Positions 54,767-64,000 of a DNA stretch of 64,000 nt are shown here, piece by piece. The notes below the pieces were generated by a model. The model did no database searches. It was not told the DNA's origin and saw nothing but the letters and a program-made list of their open reading frames with translations. A program made the position numbers and the translations under genes. Origin of the DNA: Verrucomicrobiaceae bacterium (lineage in GTDB: Bacteria > Verrucomicrobiota > Verrucomicrobiia > Verrucomicrobiales > Akkermansiaceae); assembly GCA_027486655.1 (NCBI GenBank), contig JAIXOR010000013.1, forward strand, positions 1-64,000, given 5' to 3'. The number at the start of each line of letters is the position of its first letter. Within the stretch, counting starts at the first letter, position 1.

Positions 54767-57700
54767 ATGAAACTCACACATTTGCTTCCGATCTTCCGTT
54801 GGATCATCTTGCTCTCCACTTGGATGGGCACAGCTATGGCCGACGATCCAACGCCTCGCGGATTGGCAGGTGCTGCGCAGGTGGCAAGTTCCTTCGGTTT
54901 CAATTCGCAGAATACGGGGAACGGCTTGGATGTCGCCAATATGGTTGCGACCGTGACCTTGGGCGACCTGGCTGCGACTTACGATGGCACGGCGAAATCC
55001 GCGTCAGCCACGACGAGTCCGGAAGGTCTCGCCGTCAGTTTGACATACAACGGACTGGCGACTGCGCCGACCGACGCGGGAAGCTATGAAGTGGTCGCCA
55101 CGATCAGCGACTCAAATTACGAAGGCTCCGTCACCGGAACGCTGGTCATCGGCAAGGCCTTTGCAGCCGTGACTCTTGGTAAGCTGGCTGCGAATTACGA
55201 TGGCGCGGCGAAGTCAGTATCGGCCACGACGACACCGGAAGGACTCGCCGTCAGCCTGACTTACGATGGCACAGCCTCTGCGCCGACCGACGCAGGTTCC
55301 TACGCGGTCATTGCGACGGTCAATGACTCCAACTACGAAGGCACGGCCACCGACACACTGGTCATCAGCAAGGCCACTGCCACGGTGACTTTGGGCAATC
55401 TCGGTGCGACCTACGACGGCACTGCGAAGCCCGCGTCTGCCGCGACTAGCCCGGTAGAAATCGTCGTCAACCTGACTTATGACGGATCGGCCACCGCGCC
55501 GACCGATGCCGGAAGCTACGAAGTGGTGGCTACGGTCAACGACCCCAATTACGAAGGCACCTCCTCCGACACACTGGTCATCAGCAAGGCTACGGCGACC
55601 GTAACCTTGGGCAGCCTCGCTGCGGCTTACGATGGGTCAGCTAAGCCTGCATCGGCCACGACGAGCCCGGAAGGACTCACCGTCAACCTGACTTACGATA
55701 GCTCGGTAACCGCTCCGACCGACGCAGGTTCCTATGAGGTCGTTGCGACGGTCAATGACTCCAATTACGAAGGCACCGCCTCCGGCACGCTGGTCATCAG
55801 CAAGGCCACGGCGACTGTAACCTTGGGCAGCCTCGCTGCGGCCTACGATGGCGCGGCGAAAACCGCGACTGCCGCGACTAGCCTTGAAGGCCTTACAGTT
55901 GACTTGACCTACGATGGCTCGGCCACCGCGCCGACTGCCGCCGGTTCCTATGCGGTAATCGCTACGGTCAACGACCCCAACTATGAGGGCTCCGCCACTG
56001 GCACGCTGGTCATCAGCAAAGGCGTTGCGAATGTAACTCTCGGGAACCTTGCCGCAACTTACGATGGTGCGGCGAAAACCGCGACTGCCGCGACTAGCCT
56101 TGAAGGCCTTACAGTTGACTTGACCTACGATGGCTCGGCCACCGCGCCTACTGCCGCCGGTTCCTATGCGGTAATCGCTACGATCAACGACCCCAACTAT
56201 GAGGGCACCGCCACCGGAACGATGGTCGTCAGCAAGGCTATTGCCACGGTGACTTTGGGTGATCTCGCTGCTACTTACGATAGCACGGCGAAGTTCGCAT
56301 CGGCCACGACGAGCCCGGAAGTTCTAGCTGTGGATCTCACCTACAATGGTTCGCCCGCCGCGCCGACAAATGCGGGAAGCTACGAAGTGATCGCCACGAT
56401 CAACGACTCCAATTACGAAGGCGCGACCTCCGGAACGCTGGTCATCGGCAAGGCAACCGCGACTGTAACCCTCGGCAATCTCGCCGCGACTTACAATGGC
56501 GCTGCCAAAACAGCTGCCGCCGTAATTTCGCCCGAAGGCCTTGCAGTTGACTTTACCTACGACGGCGAAGTCACGGCTCCGACGGATGCGGGTTCCTACG
56601 AAGTGGTCGCCACGATCAACAACCCAAACTATGAGGGCACTGCCACCGGCACACTGGTCATCAGCAAAGGCGTTGCGACTGTGACCCTCGGTAATCTTGC
56701 TGCGACTTACGACGGCACTGCGAAGTCCGCGTCCGCCATGACGAGCCCGGAAGGTCTCGCTGTTAGTTTGACTTACAATGGTTTGGCGACCGCGCCTACA
56801 GACGCGGGAAGCTACGAAGTGGTCGCCACGATCAACGACTCCAATTACGAAGGCGCGACCTCCGGAACGCTGGTCATTGGCAAGGCAGCTGCCACGGTGA
56901 CTTTGGGTAATCTCGCTGCGGCTTACGATGGAGCACCAAAGCCTGTATCGGCCACGACCAGCCCGGAAAACCTGGCGGTGAGTCTCACCTACAATGGTTC
57001 AGCCACTGCGCCGATCGATGCGGGAAGCTATGAGCTGTTCGCCACGATCAACGACGCCAATTACGAAGGAACGACCACCGGCACGCTGGTCATTGCGAAA
57101 GCGATTGCGGCTGTCACCCTTGGAGACCTTGCGGCGACTTACGATGGTGCGGCGAAATCCGCGACCGCCACGACGAGTCCGGAAGGCCTGACCGTCAATC
57201 TAACTTACGATAGCTCGGTAAGCGCTCCGACCGACGCAGGTTCCTACGCGGTAATCGCTACGATCTACGACGCCAACTATGAGGGCACCGCCTCCGGAAC
57301 GCTGAACATCGGCAAGGCTACTGCCACGGTGACTCTGGGTAACCTCGCTGCGACTTTCGATGGTGCGGCGAAGTCCGCGTCCGCCACTACGATTCCTGGA
57401 GGAATCACCGTCAATGTGACATACGATGGCACAGCCTCTGCGCCAACCGATGCCGGTTCCTACGCGGTCATTGCGACGGTCAATGACTCAAACTACGAAG
57501 GCACGGCCAGCGACACGCTGATCATTGGCAAGGCAACCGCGACTGTAACCCTCGGCGACCTCGCGACTACCTACGATGGTTCGGCAAAATCCGCATCGGC
57601 CACGACAAGCCCGGAAGGACTAGCCGTAAACCTGACTTACGATGGCACGGCCTCTGCACCAAACGATGCCGGTTCCTACGCGGTCATTGCGACAATCAAC

Positions 57701-60700
57701 GACCCAAACTATGATGGCACCGCCTCCGGAACGCTGGTAGTCAGCAAGGCTACTGCCTCGGTGACTCTGCACAACCTTGCGGCGACTTACGATGGCACGT
57801 CCAAGCCCGCGTCAGCCACGACAAGCCCGGAAGGTCTAGCGGTTAATCTCACCTACAATGGATTAGCGACTGCGCCATCGGCCGCCGGAAGCTACGAAGT
57901 TATTGCCACGATCAACGACTCCAACTACGAAGGCACGGCCTCTGGAACGCTGGTGCTCGGCAAGGCCGCTGCAGTTGTGACCTTGGGTAACCTTGCGGCG
58001 ACTTACGATGGCACGGCCAAGCCCGCATCGGCCACGACCGTGCCTTCGGGCCTGTCGGTCGTGTTTGCCTACAATGGTTCGGCTGGCGCGCCAAGCTCCG
58101 CGGGTTCCTATGCGGTGACGGCAACGGTATCCGACCCTAATTATACGGGCGCCGCCAGCGGCACGTTGGTCATCGGCAAGGCCACGGCAACCATCCTGCT
58201 TGGAAACCTTACGGCCACCTATGACGGAACGTCCAAAGCCGCTTCCGCGACCACAGTTCCTGCAGGACTTCCGGTCAACATCACCTACGATGGAGGATCG
58301 ACCGCGCCGATCAATGCGGGTTCCTCTTCCGTCGTCGCTGAGATCAACCACCCGGATTACAGTGGTGGCACCGCTAGCACGCTGGTGGTTGCCAAGGCCC
58401 CTCAGACCATCACGTTCGGAGCGATCGCCGATCAAACGCTTGGAATACCTTCAGTCGCCTTGTCTGCATCTTGCAGCAGCGGGCAGGCCGTACAGTTCAC
58501 GGTGCTTTCCGGCCCGGCCGCTGTGTCCGGCTCTTCTCTGACTCTCACCGGACTTGGCGTGGTGGTCGTGGAGGCATCCCAAGCGGGCAACGCCAATTGG
58601 ATGGCGGCGACTCCCGTGCAGCGCACCTTCAGTGTCGTTGCTGGAGAATTCAGCCAGGGATATGTTTGGGCGAAAGGTTACGGTGGCAGTGGTTATGATA
58701 CGGCCTACGCGGTGGCCGCCAATTCCTCCGGCCAAGCATACCTCTTGGGTGATTTTGAAAACACGGTAGCCTTCGGCGCGGCTTCTTTCAGCGTTGCAGG
58801 TGGAAGCCTCAGCGATCTTGTGCTGATGAAGACCGATAATGACGGCAGCATCGCTTGGGCAAGGCAGTATGGTGGCGTGAATTCGGATCTCGCCAAAGCC
58901 GTCGTGGCGCTGCCATCCGGCGGAGTAGTCGCCGGAGGTGAGTTTTTCACATCCACTGTCATCAGCGGCACCACGCTCACTTCCGCCGGTTCCAAGGATA
59001 TCGTGCTTGTGAAAGTCGATGCCGAAGGTTTCACCCAGTGGTCCAAGCGATTCGGCGGAATATCCAGTGACAGTCTTCATTCGATGGCGGTGGATTCCAG
59101 CGGAAACATCTATTTAGCAGGCCAATTCAGCGGCTCAATCACGTTCGGCACCAATGTCATGCTCACCAGCAGCGGCAGCAGTGACGGCTATGTCGTCAAG
59201 CTGGACTCCGCAGGCACTCCTGTCTGGTCGCGGAAGATGGGAGGCACGGGGTCTGACATCGCTTATGCCGTTTCGGTGAAGTCCACCGGCGAGGTTGCCG
59301 TGGCTGGTTCGTTCAACGGAGGAGCGACATTCGGCTCCGTGTCCCTGAGCAGTGCGGGCGGTAGTGATGGATTCGCGGCCGTTCTTGACGCATCCGGCAC
59401 ATTCCTGTGGGCGAAACGCTTTGGTGGAACCACTGCGGACAGTGCGCGCAGCGTGGCCTTCGATGCGACCGGTTCTGCATGGGTATGCGGCTCCTTCACC
59501 GGAACATCCGCAACCGGTTTCGGATCCACGAATCTGGCCAGCTCGGGGGCGGAGGATGCCTTTGTCGTCCGGTTCTCGATCTCAGATGGAGCCGTCTCGG
59601 AAGCTCGTCGCTTTGGCGGCACGGGAAGCGAAACCGCCCTTTCCTTGGTGGCGGATCCGTTTGGGGCGATGGTGATTGCCGGTTCGTTCCAGAACACCGT
59701 GGCTTTGGGAAGCAACTCGCTGGTTTCAGCCGGTTTGTCCGACACATACGTCGCCAAGCTCCGGACAGGCGGCGCTGTTGCATGGGCAATACGCGGTGGA
59801 GGATTGAATGATGACCGAAGCCAGTCAATTTCGGTCAACCCGTCCGGCGAGATCTTCCATGCGGGCGTTTTCGACACCAGTGCGGGTTTTGGAACCAAGA
59901 CTGTCTCTGGAGGTGGACTTTGGGACCTTTTCCTGGCGAAGATGAATGGTCCTGTTCCCGCATTCACCGGTACTCTTGCAGACTTGTCCGTGGATGAAGG
60001 CGATCCGTGGTCGTTGTCCACTGGCATTCTCGGCGCGGAGCCCCTTACATTCCAGTGGTTCAAGGATGGCAGCCCGATTGAAGGAGCGACTTCAGCCACT
60101 TACTCCGTGGACGCGGCCCTTGCATCGGACGCGGGAGCATATGTATTGCAGGCCACAAACGCCTACGGCAGCTCCAGCACCACACCTGTGAATGTGAATG
60201 TGCGCGTGCCCGATCAGTTGCTGTCCGTGGAACCGCCTTCCGATACTGCGGAGAACAGGACAGTGGAAATTCCCGTCTATCTGGAAGGATTGGGCGATGT
60301 GACGGGGCTGACATTCGTGATTTCCTACGACAAAGCGTATCTCGCCAATCCGGGTTTCGTGCTGGGTCCTTATCTTGTGTCCGGCAATAGTTCGGTGGTC
60401 ATCGACAAGAACGCCGGGACCGTGCGTGTCGTCGGAAGCGCATTTCCATCCTCATTCCCCGAGGGGCGCTGCTTGGTTGGCACGCTCAAGGCGACCACCC
60501 GCAGTGTTCCTGCCAATGCTAGTGTCACGCTTGTGCCGAACTTGATCAGCATCAGTGATATCTTCGGTCGACCGATTGAAGGTTACACCAAGCTCAAGGG
60601 GGGCACCATGGTCATCTCGCAGCGCGACATCCCCGGCGATGCCAACAACAATGGTCGTTTGGATGTGTGCGATGCAGCAGAGCTGATGCGCCTTTATGCC

Positions 60701-61774
60701 ACCCCGTCCCTGATCAGGGCATGGGACCATGGTCTCAACGATCTCAACGGGGATGCCATCCTCACCGAGGGCGACGCCACCAAGGTGCTAAGGGTGGTTG
60801 CGGATCTGGATGATGTGCCTGCCTTTCCGGGAGCGGCTCCACTCCTCTTGCGATCAATGCTTAGTGCAAGATCGTCCCTGCGCATGATGACGATCAATTC
60901 CCTTCAGATGGCTGGCAGTTCGCTCGTCTCGCCGGTTTCCCTTGGTGGGGGCATTTTACAGATCAACGGTTCCACAAGTTCTACGGCCCGTTTGGTCTTG
61001 ACCCGACTTACCGGAGTCAACGCCAACAAACTGCTGGCACAGGTGTATCTTGACGATGTGCCTGCCGGGCAGGCAGGGCTTTCCTTCCGGGTGGATTACC
61101 CGGCAGCGGTCCTCCGCGTGGCTGGAGCTTCCTCGTTGATCATTCCCTCTGGCGGTCTGCCTGCGGGTGTGACTCCCACTTGGAATGTATCTCCGGGAAA
61201 TGCCTATGCCGCACAAACCGGCAGTCTGACTCTCGCCGCCGCATGGGGTTCCTCGTGGACTTTCTCCAACGGCCAGCCCGTCGCAAACATCGTCTTCGAG
61301 GTGAACCCGGCAGCCATCGGTCAGGTTCACTTCCCGCTCACGCTCGCCGCTACCGAGGTGGCCCCCTACAATGCGGAGGGACCATCCACACCGCTTGCGG
61401 TGCCCGGGCAGGTGGTCGTTTTCAGCCGGACTTACGCGGACTGGGCGATCGCCACACTTGGCAATGCGGGGGCTGGTTCCGGTTTGGACAGCGACGGTGA
61501 CGGCTTCACCAACGCGCTCGAATTCGCTGCATCGACCCATCCGAGCGACCCGCGCTCGCTCCTGCGTACCACCTCAGCATCCATGACTGCGGGCGGCTAC
61601 AAGCTCCGGTGGTTCGCCGCCTATGGCGTGAAATACAAGGTCCGTTGGTCCACCGACCTGAAGAACTGGAACGATCTGACGACAACCTACTCCGGCACCG
61701 GTGCGGAAACCGAGGTTATCGATCCTGCTCCACCGCCCGCCGGCAGGTTCTACCGCGTCGAGATAATTCCTTGA
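54767..61774 (+). CDS. Giant secreted protein with 16 MBG repeats, cohesin-like and dockerin-like modules
   Basis: A 2335-aa protein from the ATG at 54767, which directly precedes a signal peptide. Sixteen 72-aa MBG repeats (63-1214) are followed by a Big-type domain (1214-1296), beta-propeller-type repeats of the SBBP kind (1298-1728), an Ig-like domain (1730-1813), a cohesin-like module (1815-1952), a dockerin-like segment (1955-2015, GDANNNGRLDVCDAAELM and DLNGDAILTEGDA), a second cohesin-like module (2065-2219), a calcium-loop stretch (DSDGDGFTNALEF) and a C-terminal domain ending YRVEIIP, also found in the preceding giant protein in related form. Cohesin-dockerin pairs assemble multi-protein complexes. 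No enzyme domain seen; a surface scaffold or adhesin is inferred. Confidence 0.9.
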   Translation: MKLTHLLPIFRWIILLSTWMGTAMADDPTPRGLAGAAQVASSFGFNSQNTGNGLDVANMVATVTLGDLAATYDGTAKSASATTSPEGLAVSLTYNGLATAPTDAGSYEVVATISDSNYEGSVTGTLVIGKAFAAVTLGKLAANYDGAAKSVSATTTPEGLAVSLTYDGTASAPTDAGSYAVIATVNDSNYEGTATDTLVISKATATVTLGNLGATYDGTAKPASAATSPVEIVVNLTYDGSATAPTDAGSYEVVATVNDPNYEGTSSDTLVISKATATVTLGSLAAAYDGSAKPASATTSPEGLTVNLTYDSSVTAPTDAGSYEVVATVNDSNYEGTASGTLVISKATATVTLGSLAAAYDGAAKTATAATSLEGLTVDLTYDGSATAPTAAGSYAVIATVNDPNYEGSATGTLVISKGVANVTLGNLAATYDGAAKTATAATSLEGLTVDLTYDGSATAPTAAGSYAVIATINDPNYEGTATGTMVVSKAIATVTLGDLAATYDSTAKFASATTSPEVLAVDLTYNGSPAAPTNAGSYEVIATINDSNYEGATSGTLVIGKATATVTLGNLAATYNGAAKTAAAVISPEGLAVDFTYDGEVTAPTDAGSYEVVATINNPNYEGTATGTLVISKGVATVTLGNLAATYDGTAKSASAMTSPEGLAVSLTYNGLATAPTDAGSYEVVATINDSNYEGATSGTLVIGKAAATVTLGNLAAAYDGAPKPVSATTSPENLAVSLTYNGSATAPIDAGSYELFATINDANYEGTTTGTLVIAKAIAAVTLGDLAATYDGAAKSATATTSPEGLTVNLTYDSSVSAPTDAGSYAVIATIYDANYEGTASGTLNIGKATATVTLGNLAATFDGAAKSASATTIPGGITVNVTYDGTASAPTDAGSYAVIATVNDSNYEGTASDTLIIGKATATVTLGDLATTYDGSAKSASATTSPEGLAVNLTYDGTASAPNDAGSYAVIATINDPNYDGTASGTLVVSKATASVTLHNLAATYDGTSKPASATTSPEGLAVNLTYNGLATAPSAAGSYEVIATINDSNYEGTASGTLVLGKAAAVVTLGNLAATYDGTAKPASATTVPSGLSVVFAYNGSAGAPSSAGSYAVTATVSDPNYTGAASGTLVIGKATATILLGNLTATYDGTSKAASATTVPAGLPVNITYDGGSTAPINAGSSSVVAEINHPDYSGGTASTLVVAKAPQTITFGAIADQTLGIPSVALSASCSSGQAVQFTVLSGPAAVSGSSLTLTGLGVVVVEASQAGNANWMAATPVQRTFSVVAGEFSQGYVWAKGYGGSGYDTAYAVAANSSGQAYLLGDFENTVAFGAASFSVAGGSLSDLVLMKTDNDGSIAWARQYGGVNSDLAKAVVALPSGGVVAGGEFFTSTVISGTTLTSAGSKDIVLVKVDAEGFTQWSKRFGGISSDSLHSMAVDSSGNIYLAGQFSGSITFGTNVMLTSSGSSDGYVVKLDSAGTPVWSRKMGGTGSDIAYAVSVKSTGEVAVAGSFNGGATFGSVSLSSAGGSDGFAAVLDASGTFLWAKRFGGTTADSARSVAFDATGSAWVCGSFTGTSATGFGSTNLASSGAEDAFVVRFSISDGAVSEARRFGGTGSETALSLVADPFGAMVIAGSFQNTVALGSNSLVSAGLSDTYVAKLRTGGAVAWAIRGGGLNDDRSQSISVNPSGEIFHAGVFDTSAGFGTKTVSGGGLWDLFLAKMNGPVPAFTGTLADLSVDEGDPWSLSTGILGAEPLTFQWFKDGSPIEGATSATYSVDAALASDAGAYVLQATNAYGSSSTTPVNVNVRVPDQLLSVEPPSDTAENRTVEIPVYLEGLGDVTGLTFVISYDKAYLANPGFVLGPYLVSGNSSVVIDKNAGTVRVVGSAFPSSFPEGRCLVGTLKATTRSVPANASVTLVPNLISISDIFGRPIEGYTKLKGGTMVISQRDIPGDANNNGRLDVCDAAELMRLYATPSLIRAWDHGLNDLNGDAILTEGDATKVLRVVADLDDVPAFPGAAPLLLRSMLSARSSLRMMTINSLQMAGSSLVSPVSLGGGILQINGSTSSTARLVLTRLTGVNANKLLAQVYLDDVPAGQAGLSFRVDYPAAVLRVAGASSLIIPSGGLPAGVTPTWNVSPGNAYAAQTGSLTLAAAWGSSWTFSNGQPVANIVFEVNPAAIGQVHFPLTLAATEVAPYNAEGPSTPLAVPGQVVVFSRTYADWAIATLGNAGAGSGLDSDGDGFTNALEFAASTHPSDPRSLLRTTSASMTAGGYKLRWFAAYGVKYKVRWSTDLKNWNDLTTTYSGTGAETEVIDPAPPPAGRFYRVEIIP
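54953..58408 (+). repeat. Sixteen tandem 216-bp MBG repeats
   Basis: An exact 216-bp (72-codon) period, checked at 54953 and 55169. Each unit reads VTLGNLAATYDGTAKSAS...DAGSYEVVATIND-NYEGTASGTLVI-KATA with substitutions. Some neighbours, such as units 5 and 6 (about 55817 and 56033), share stretches over 100 bp almost unchanged, showing recent duplication. Confidence 0.93.
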
Positions 61775-61816
61775 AAACCTCACCTTTCCAAACATCCACC
61801 CCTAACGATTCATCCG

Positions 61817-63370
61817 ATGAAACAAGCACTCCTCACCTTCTTTGCGGCAGTCTGTCTGTTGCCGGATTCATTGGCGGCCAACGTCGCGCCGACGGTGGTC
61901 ATCAAGTCTGCCACGATGCGGCCGGGCACGACTCTCATGGACGTGGTCTACCGCGTCAATGATCCGGATGACGCCACTGTAAAAACCCGCGCACTGGCTT
62001 TCAGGGACGGAGTCCGCTCCTTTGCCAATGTGATCAAGCCGGTGACCTTTGTGGAAGGCACCGCCGTGAGGTTGGGTGATGCCATCCCCAGCAATACGGA
62101 TCTCACCCTTACCTGGGACGTGGGCGCGGATTGGAACATCGACCTCGGCCAGATCAAGTTCGAGGTGCTGGCAATGGACGGAGGAGGACTGCTGCCATTC
62201 GACTGGATCTCCATTCCGGCAACCGCTGGCAATCCACAGACCTCCGTCAGCAAGAACTCACCAACGGCAAACGAGGTTCTGAATGCTCTTTTTTGGCAGT
62301 ATGCGACCGGAGATTCCGGGCTATCTCTGGCAAATGGCGTCTTGACCGGAAGTGACAGCAATGGAGCTTTCGTTCAGGTGGTTTTGGCCAATGGAAGCAC
62401 GCCGCAAGTCTATTCCACCCCATTTATTTTCAAACGGATGAACCTAGACCCCGATGATGGATTATTGGCAATTAATGCTAGAGTGGTCTTATCCAATCCC
62501 CAAGGTTGGCACGCTGCCAATAGGCCTTATGCTGGTGTTCCAATGGTGCTTGGTTGGGGAGACAATCAATTTGGGGAGCTTGCCATACCGACTAATTTGA
62601 GCGGGGTCATCACAATGGTTGATGCCGGCTTAAAGTATAGCCTCGCGCTACGGAGGGATGGAACGGTGGCTGGGTGGGGAGATAACAGTTACAACAAAGC
62701 CACCCCTCCTGCAGGGCTGGGCGGCGTCACCGCTATCGCAGCAGGAAAGTATCACAGCCTCGCACTCAAGAGCGACGGTACAGTCGTTGGATGGGGATAC
62801 CCTTACGATGGTCAAGCCACACCTCCCGTTGGGCTAAGCGGAGTTATCGCCATCGCAGCAGGAAATTCACATAGCCTCGCGTTGAAGGGCGACGGCACGG
62901 TGGTGGGCTGGGGGGCCAATAATTACGGCCAAACCACGCCACCTGCTGGGCTCAGTGGGGTCACCGCCATTGCAGCAGGAAGCGAGCACTGCCTAGCACT
63001 GAAGAGTAATGGCACGGTGGTAGGCTGGGGAGCCAATACCGATGGCCGAGCTACGCCGCCTGCCGGGTTAAGTGGAGTCATCGCCATTGCAGCAGGAAAC
63101 TACCACGGCCTAGCACTGAAGAGCAACGGCACGGTGGTAGGCTGGGGAGTCAATAATGATGGCCGAGCTACGCCACCCGCCGGGCTTAGCGGGGTTATCG
63201 CAATCGCTGCGGGTGACGTTCAAAGTCTTGCGCTGAAGAGCGATGGCACGGTCGTCGGATGGGGCTCCAATAATTATGGCCAGGCCACACCACCCGCTGG
63301 GCTGAGCAAGATCACTGCTATTGCCGCGGGATACTCACATAGTCTGGCGATCAAGGGCAAGGCTCCCTGA
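61817..63370 (+). CDS. Secreted RCC1-like repeat protein
   Basis: A 517-aa protein: signal peptide (to about residue 20), an N-terminal beta-sandwich with a PVC-type fold (20-240, VVYRVNDPDDATVKTRALAF), then seven 39-aa RCC1-like repeats (about 245-515) of the form GVTAIAAGNYHSLALKSDGTVVGWGANNYGQATPPAGLS. At 39 aa the unit is shorter than classic RCC1 (about 50). It ends without a sorting signal. 42 bp after the preceding stop; likely in one transcription unit with the giant genes. Confidence 0.9.
   Translation: MKQALLTFFAAVCLLPDSLAANVAPTVVIKSATMRPGTTLMDVVYRVNDPDDATVKTRALAFRDGVRSFANVIKPVTFVEGTAVRLGDAIPSNTDLTLTWDVGADWNIDLGQIKFEVLAMDGGGLLPFDWISIPATAGNPQTSVSKNSPTANEVLNALFWQYATGDSGLSLANGVLTGSDSNGAFVQVVLANGSTPQVYSTPFIFKRMNLDPDDGLLAINARVVLSNPQGWHAANRPYAGVPMVLGWGDNQFGELAIPTNLSGVITMVDAGLKYSLALRRDGTVAGWGDNSYNKATPPAGLGGVTAIAAGKYHSLALKSDGTVVGWGYPYDGQATPPVGLSGVIAIAAGNSHSLALKGDGTVVGWGANNYGQTTPPAGLSGVTAIAAGSEHCLALKSNGTVVGWGANTDGRATPPAGLSGVIAIAAGNYHGLALKSNGTVVGWGVNNDGRATPPAGLSGVIAIAAGDVQSLALKSDGTVVGWGSNNYGQATPPAGLSKITAIAAGYSHSLAIKGKAP
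62580..63362 (+). repeat. Tandem 117-bp RCC1-like repeats
   Basis: Seven units with an exact 117-bp spacing where checked (62666 to 62783); near-identical wording in the later copies. Confidence 0.88.
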
Positions 63371-63425
63371 ATCACTGATGATTTTGAAGTCTGATTCTTC
63401 GCCGTTGTAGATATTCTGACTCGCC

Positions 63426-64000
63426 ATGAAAACCGTTTTTTTCATCCTGGGATGGATTTGCATGGCTGCTCCCGTCTACGCGACAGCGGTGAACCTTGCT
63501 CAGAACTCGATGAACGATGTAACTGGCGGCAGCATCACTGCGGTTTCCTCCAGCCAGTATCTGGAAACCGGCTCCGCCTACAGCACCGTCACCGCACCCG
63601 CCACCTACAGCACCTACAATTTCACCCACTGGACCAACACCAGCGCCCCGGCAACGGTTTATCGTGATGCCTGGGGCCGCTCCTTGAATCCGATTGCATT
63701 CACGCTGCTGGAATCTACCACCTGCACCGCGCACTATCTGCCAACCACGCGTGACAGCGATGCCGATGGTGTGCCGGATTGGTATGAGATCGAATATTTC
63801 GGAAGTCTGAGTCAGGGTGCTGCCTCCGACAGTGACGGCGATGGCATAAGCCTGCTGAATGAATACAGCGGGGGCACCCATCCGCTTTATGCAAACAGGA
63901 TTCAGGCGGGTGGAGTGGCCAGTGCGAGTTCGGCCTTGGTCACCTTTAATCCTCTCAATTACCCCAAGTATACCCTGAGAAGCTTGCCTTCAGGGGTTGT
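63426..64000 (+). CDS. Secreted protein with calcium-loop motif, 3' end outside window
   Basis: The first 191 codons of a secreted protein: signal peptide (MKTVFFILGWICMAAPVYA), a beta-rich region, then a thrombospondin-3-like calcium loop (DSDADGVPDWYEIEYFG and DSDGDGISLLNEY) that is common in verrucomicrobial surface proteins. The remainder lies past the window. It starts 55 bp after the RCC1-like gene and continues the same cluster. Confidence 0.8.
   Translation, partial: MKTVFFILGWICMAAPVYATAVNLAQNSMNDVTGGSITAVSSSQYLETGSAYSTVTAPATYSTYNFTHWTNTSAPATVYRDAWGRSLNPIAFTLLESTTCTAHYLPTTRDSDADGVPDWYEIEYFGSLSQGAASDSDGDGISLLNEYSGGTHPLYANRIQAGGVASASSALVTFNPLNYPKYTLRSLPSGV

Noticed and set aside
54953..58408. 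CRISPR-like regular repeats
   Set aside because: The 216-bp period is coding, in frame, with no spacers and no cas genes; it is a protein repeat array. The same applies to the 213-bp and 117-bp arrays.

Overview
The window looks like a GC-rich Verrucomicrobiota chromosome segment, probably from the Luteolibacter/Haloferula/Akkermansia side of Verrucomicrobiales. Pointers are a PEP-CTERM exosortase substrate, a PVC-type HEAT-repeat cytochrome c protein, a secretin resembling the Akkermansia Amuc_1098 pilus-system protein, a zinc-ribbon Ser/Thr kinase, and several very large secreted beta-rich proteins with autotransporter-associated, MBG, RCC1 and InlB-type repeats. The taxonomy is inferred from gene families; there is no rRNA in the window.

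Layout. 1-5313 (minus) is the start of a giant secreted PDZ/PA14/beta-strand-repeat protein that leaves the window through near-identical 213-bp repeats. 5.4-42.6 kb is ordinary core chromosome with short operons. It holds a YdjY-domain protein, an esterase, an RluA-type pseudouridine synthase, a membrane Ser/Thr kinase, a diheme cytochrome-HEAT protein, an outer-membrane barrel, a YpfJ-type metallopeptidase, a rhomboid protease, SecG, a ribosome hibernation factor, an AsmA-like protein with a secretin, RibF with a small metallopeptidase, a TPM protein, a TorF-like porin, an ammonium transporter behind a near-perfect sigma-54 promoter, CoaX, a ROK protein, a Tat-exported superoxide dismutase with an SRPBCC protein, an MlaE permease, an ACT protein and an ankyrin lipoprotein. 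An ECF sigma/anti-sigma pair lies beside a fasciclin protein, with a divergent primary-type sigma factor. A lipoprotein, a PEP-CTERM protein and a Tat-exported aldo/keto reductase follow.

A tRNA-Lys(UUU) at 42634-42706 marks a sharp change. From about 43.4 to 47.2 kb the DNA is visibly AT-richer. It carries two divergent 70-aa ribbon-helix-helix-like proteins with candidate operators between them, a double winged-helix protein and a single-pass membrane protein, neither of the last two recognised. This tract runs into the 5' part of a 2819-aa secreted protein whose remainder is GC-rich, so that gene looks composite. From 46.0 kb to the window end four secreted proteins lie head to tail: the 2819-aa RCC1/cadherin-like/MBG/beta-strand-repeat protein, a 2335-aa protein with sixteen 216-bp MBG repeats plus cohesin-like and dockerin-like modules, a 517-aa seven-unit RCC1-like protein, and the beginning of a protein with a calcium-loop motif.

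The points most worth following are the unrecognised low-GC cassette after the tRNA, cohesin-like and dockerin-like modules in one polypeptide, the 15-bp element shared by the divergent fasciclin and sigma genes, the sigma-54 promoter of amt, and two related long palindromes at 7.28-7.59 kb.
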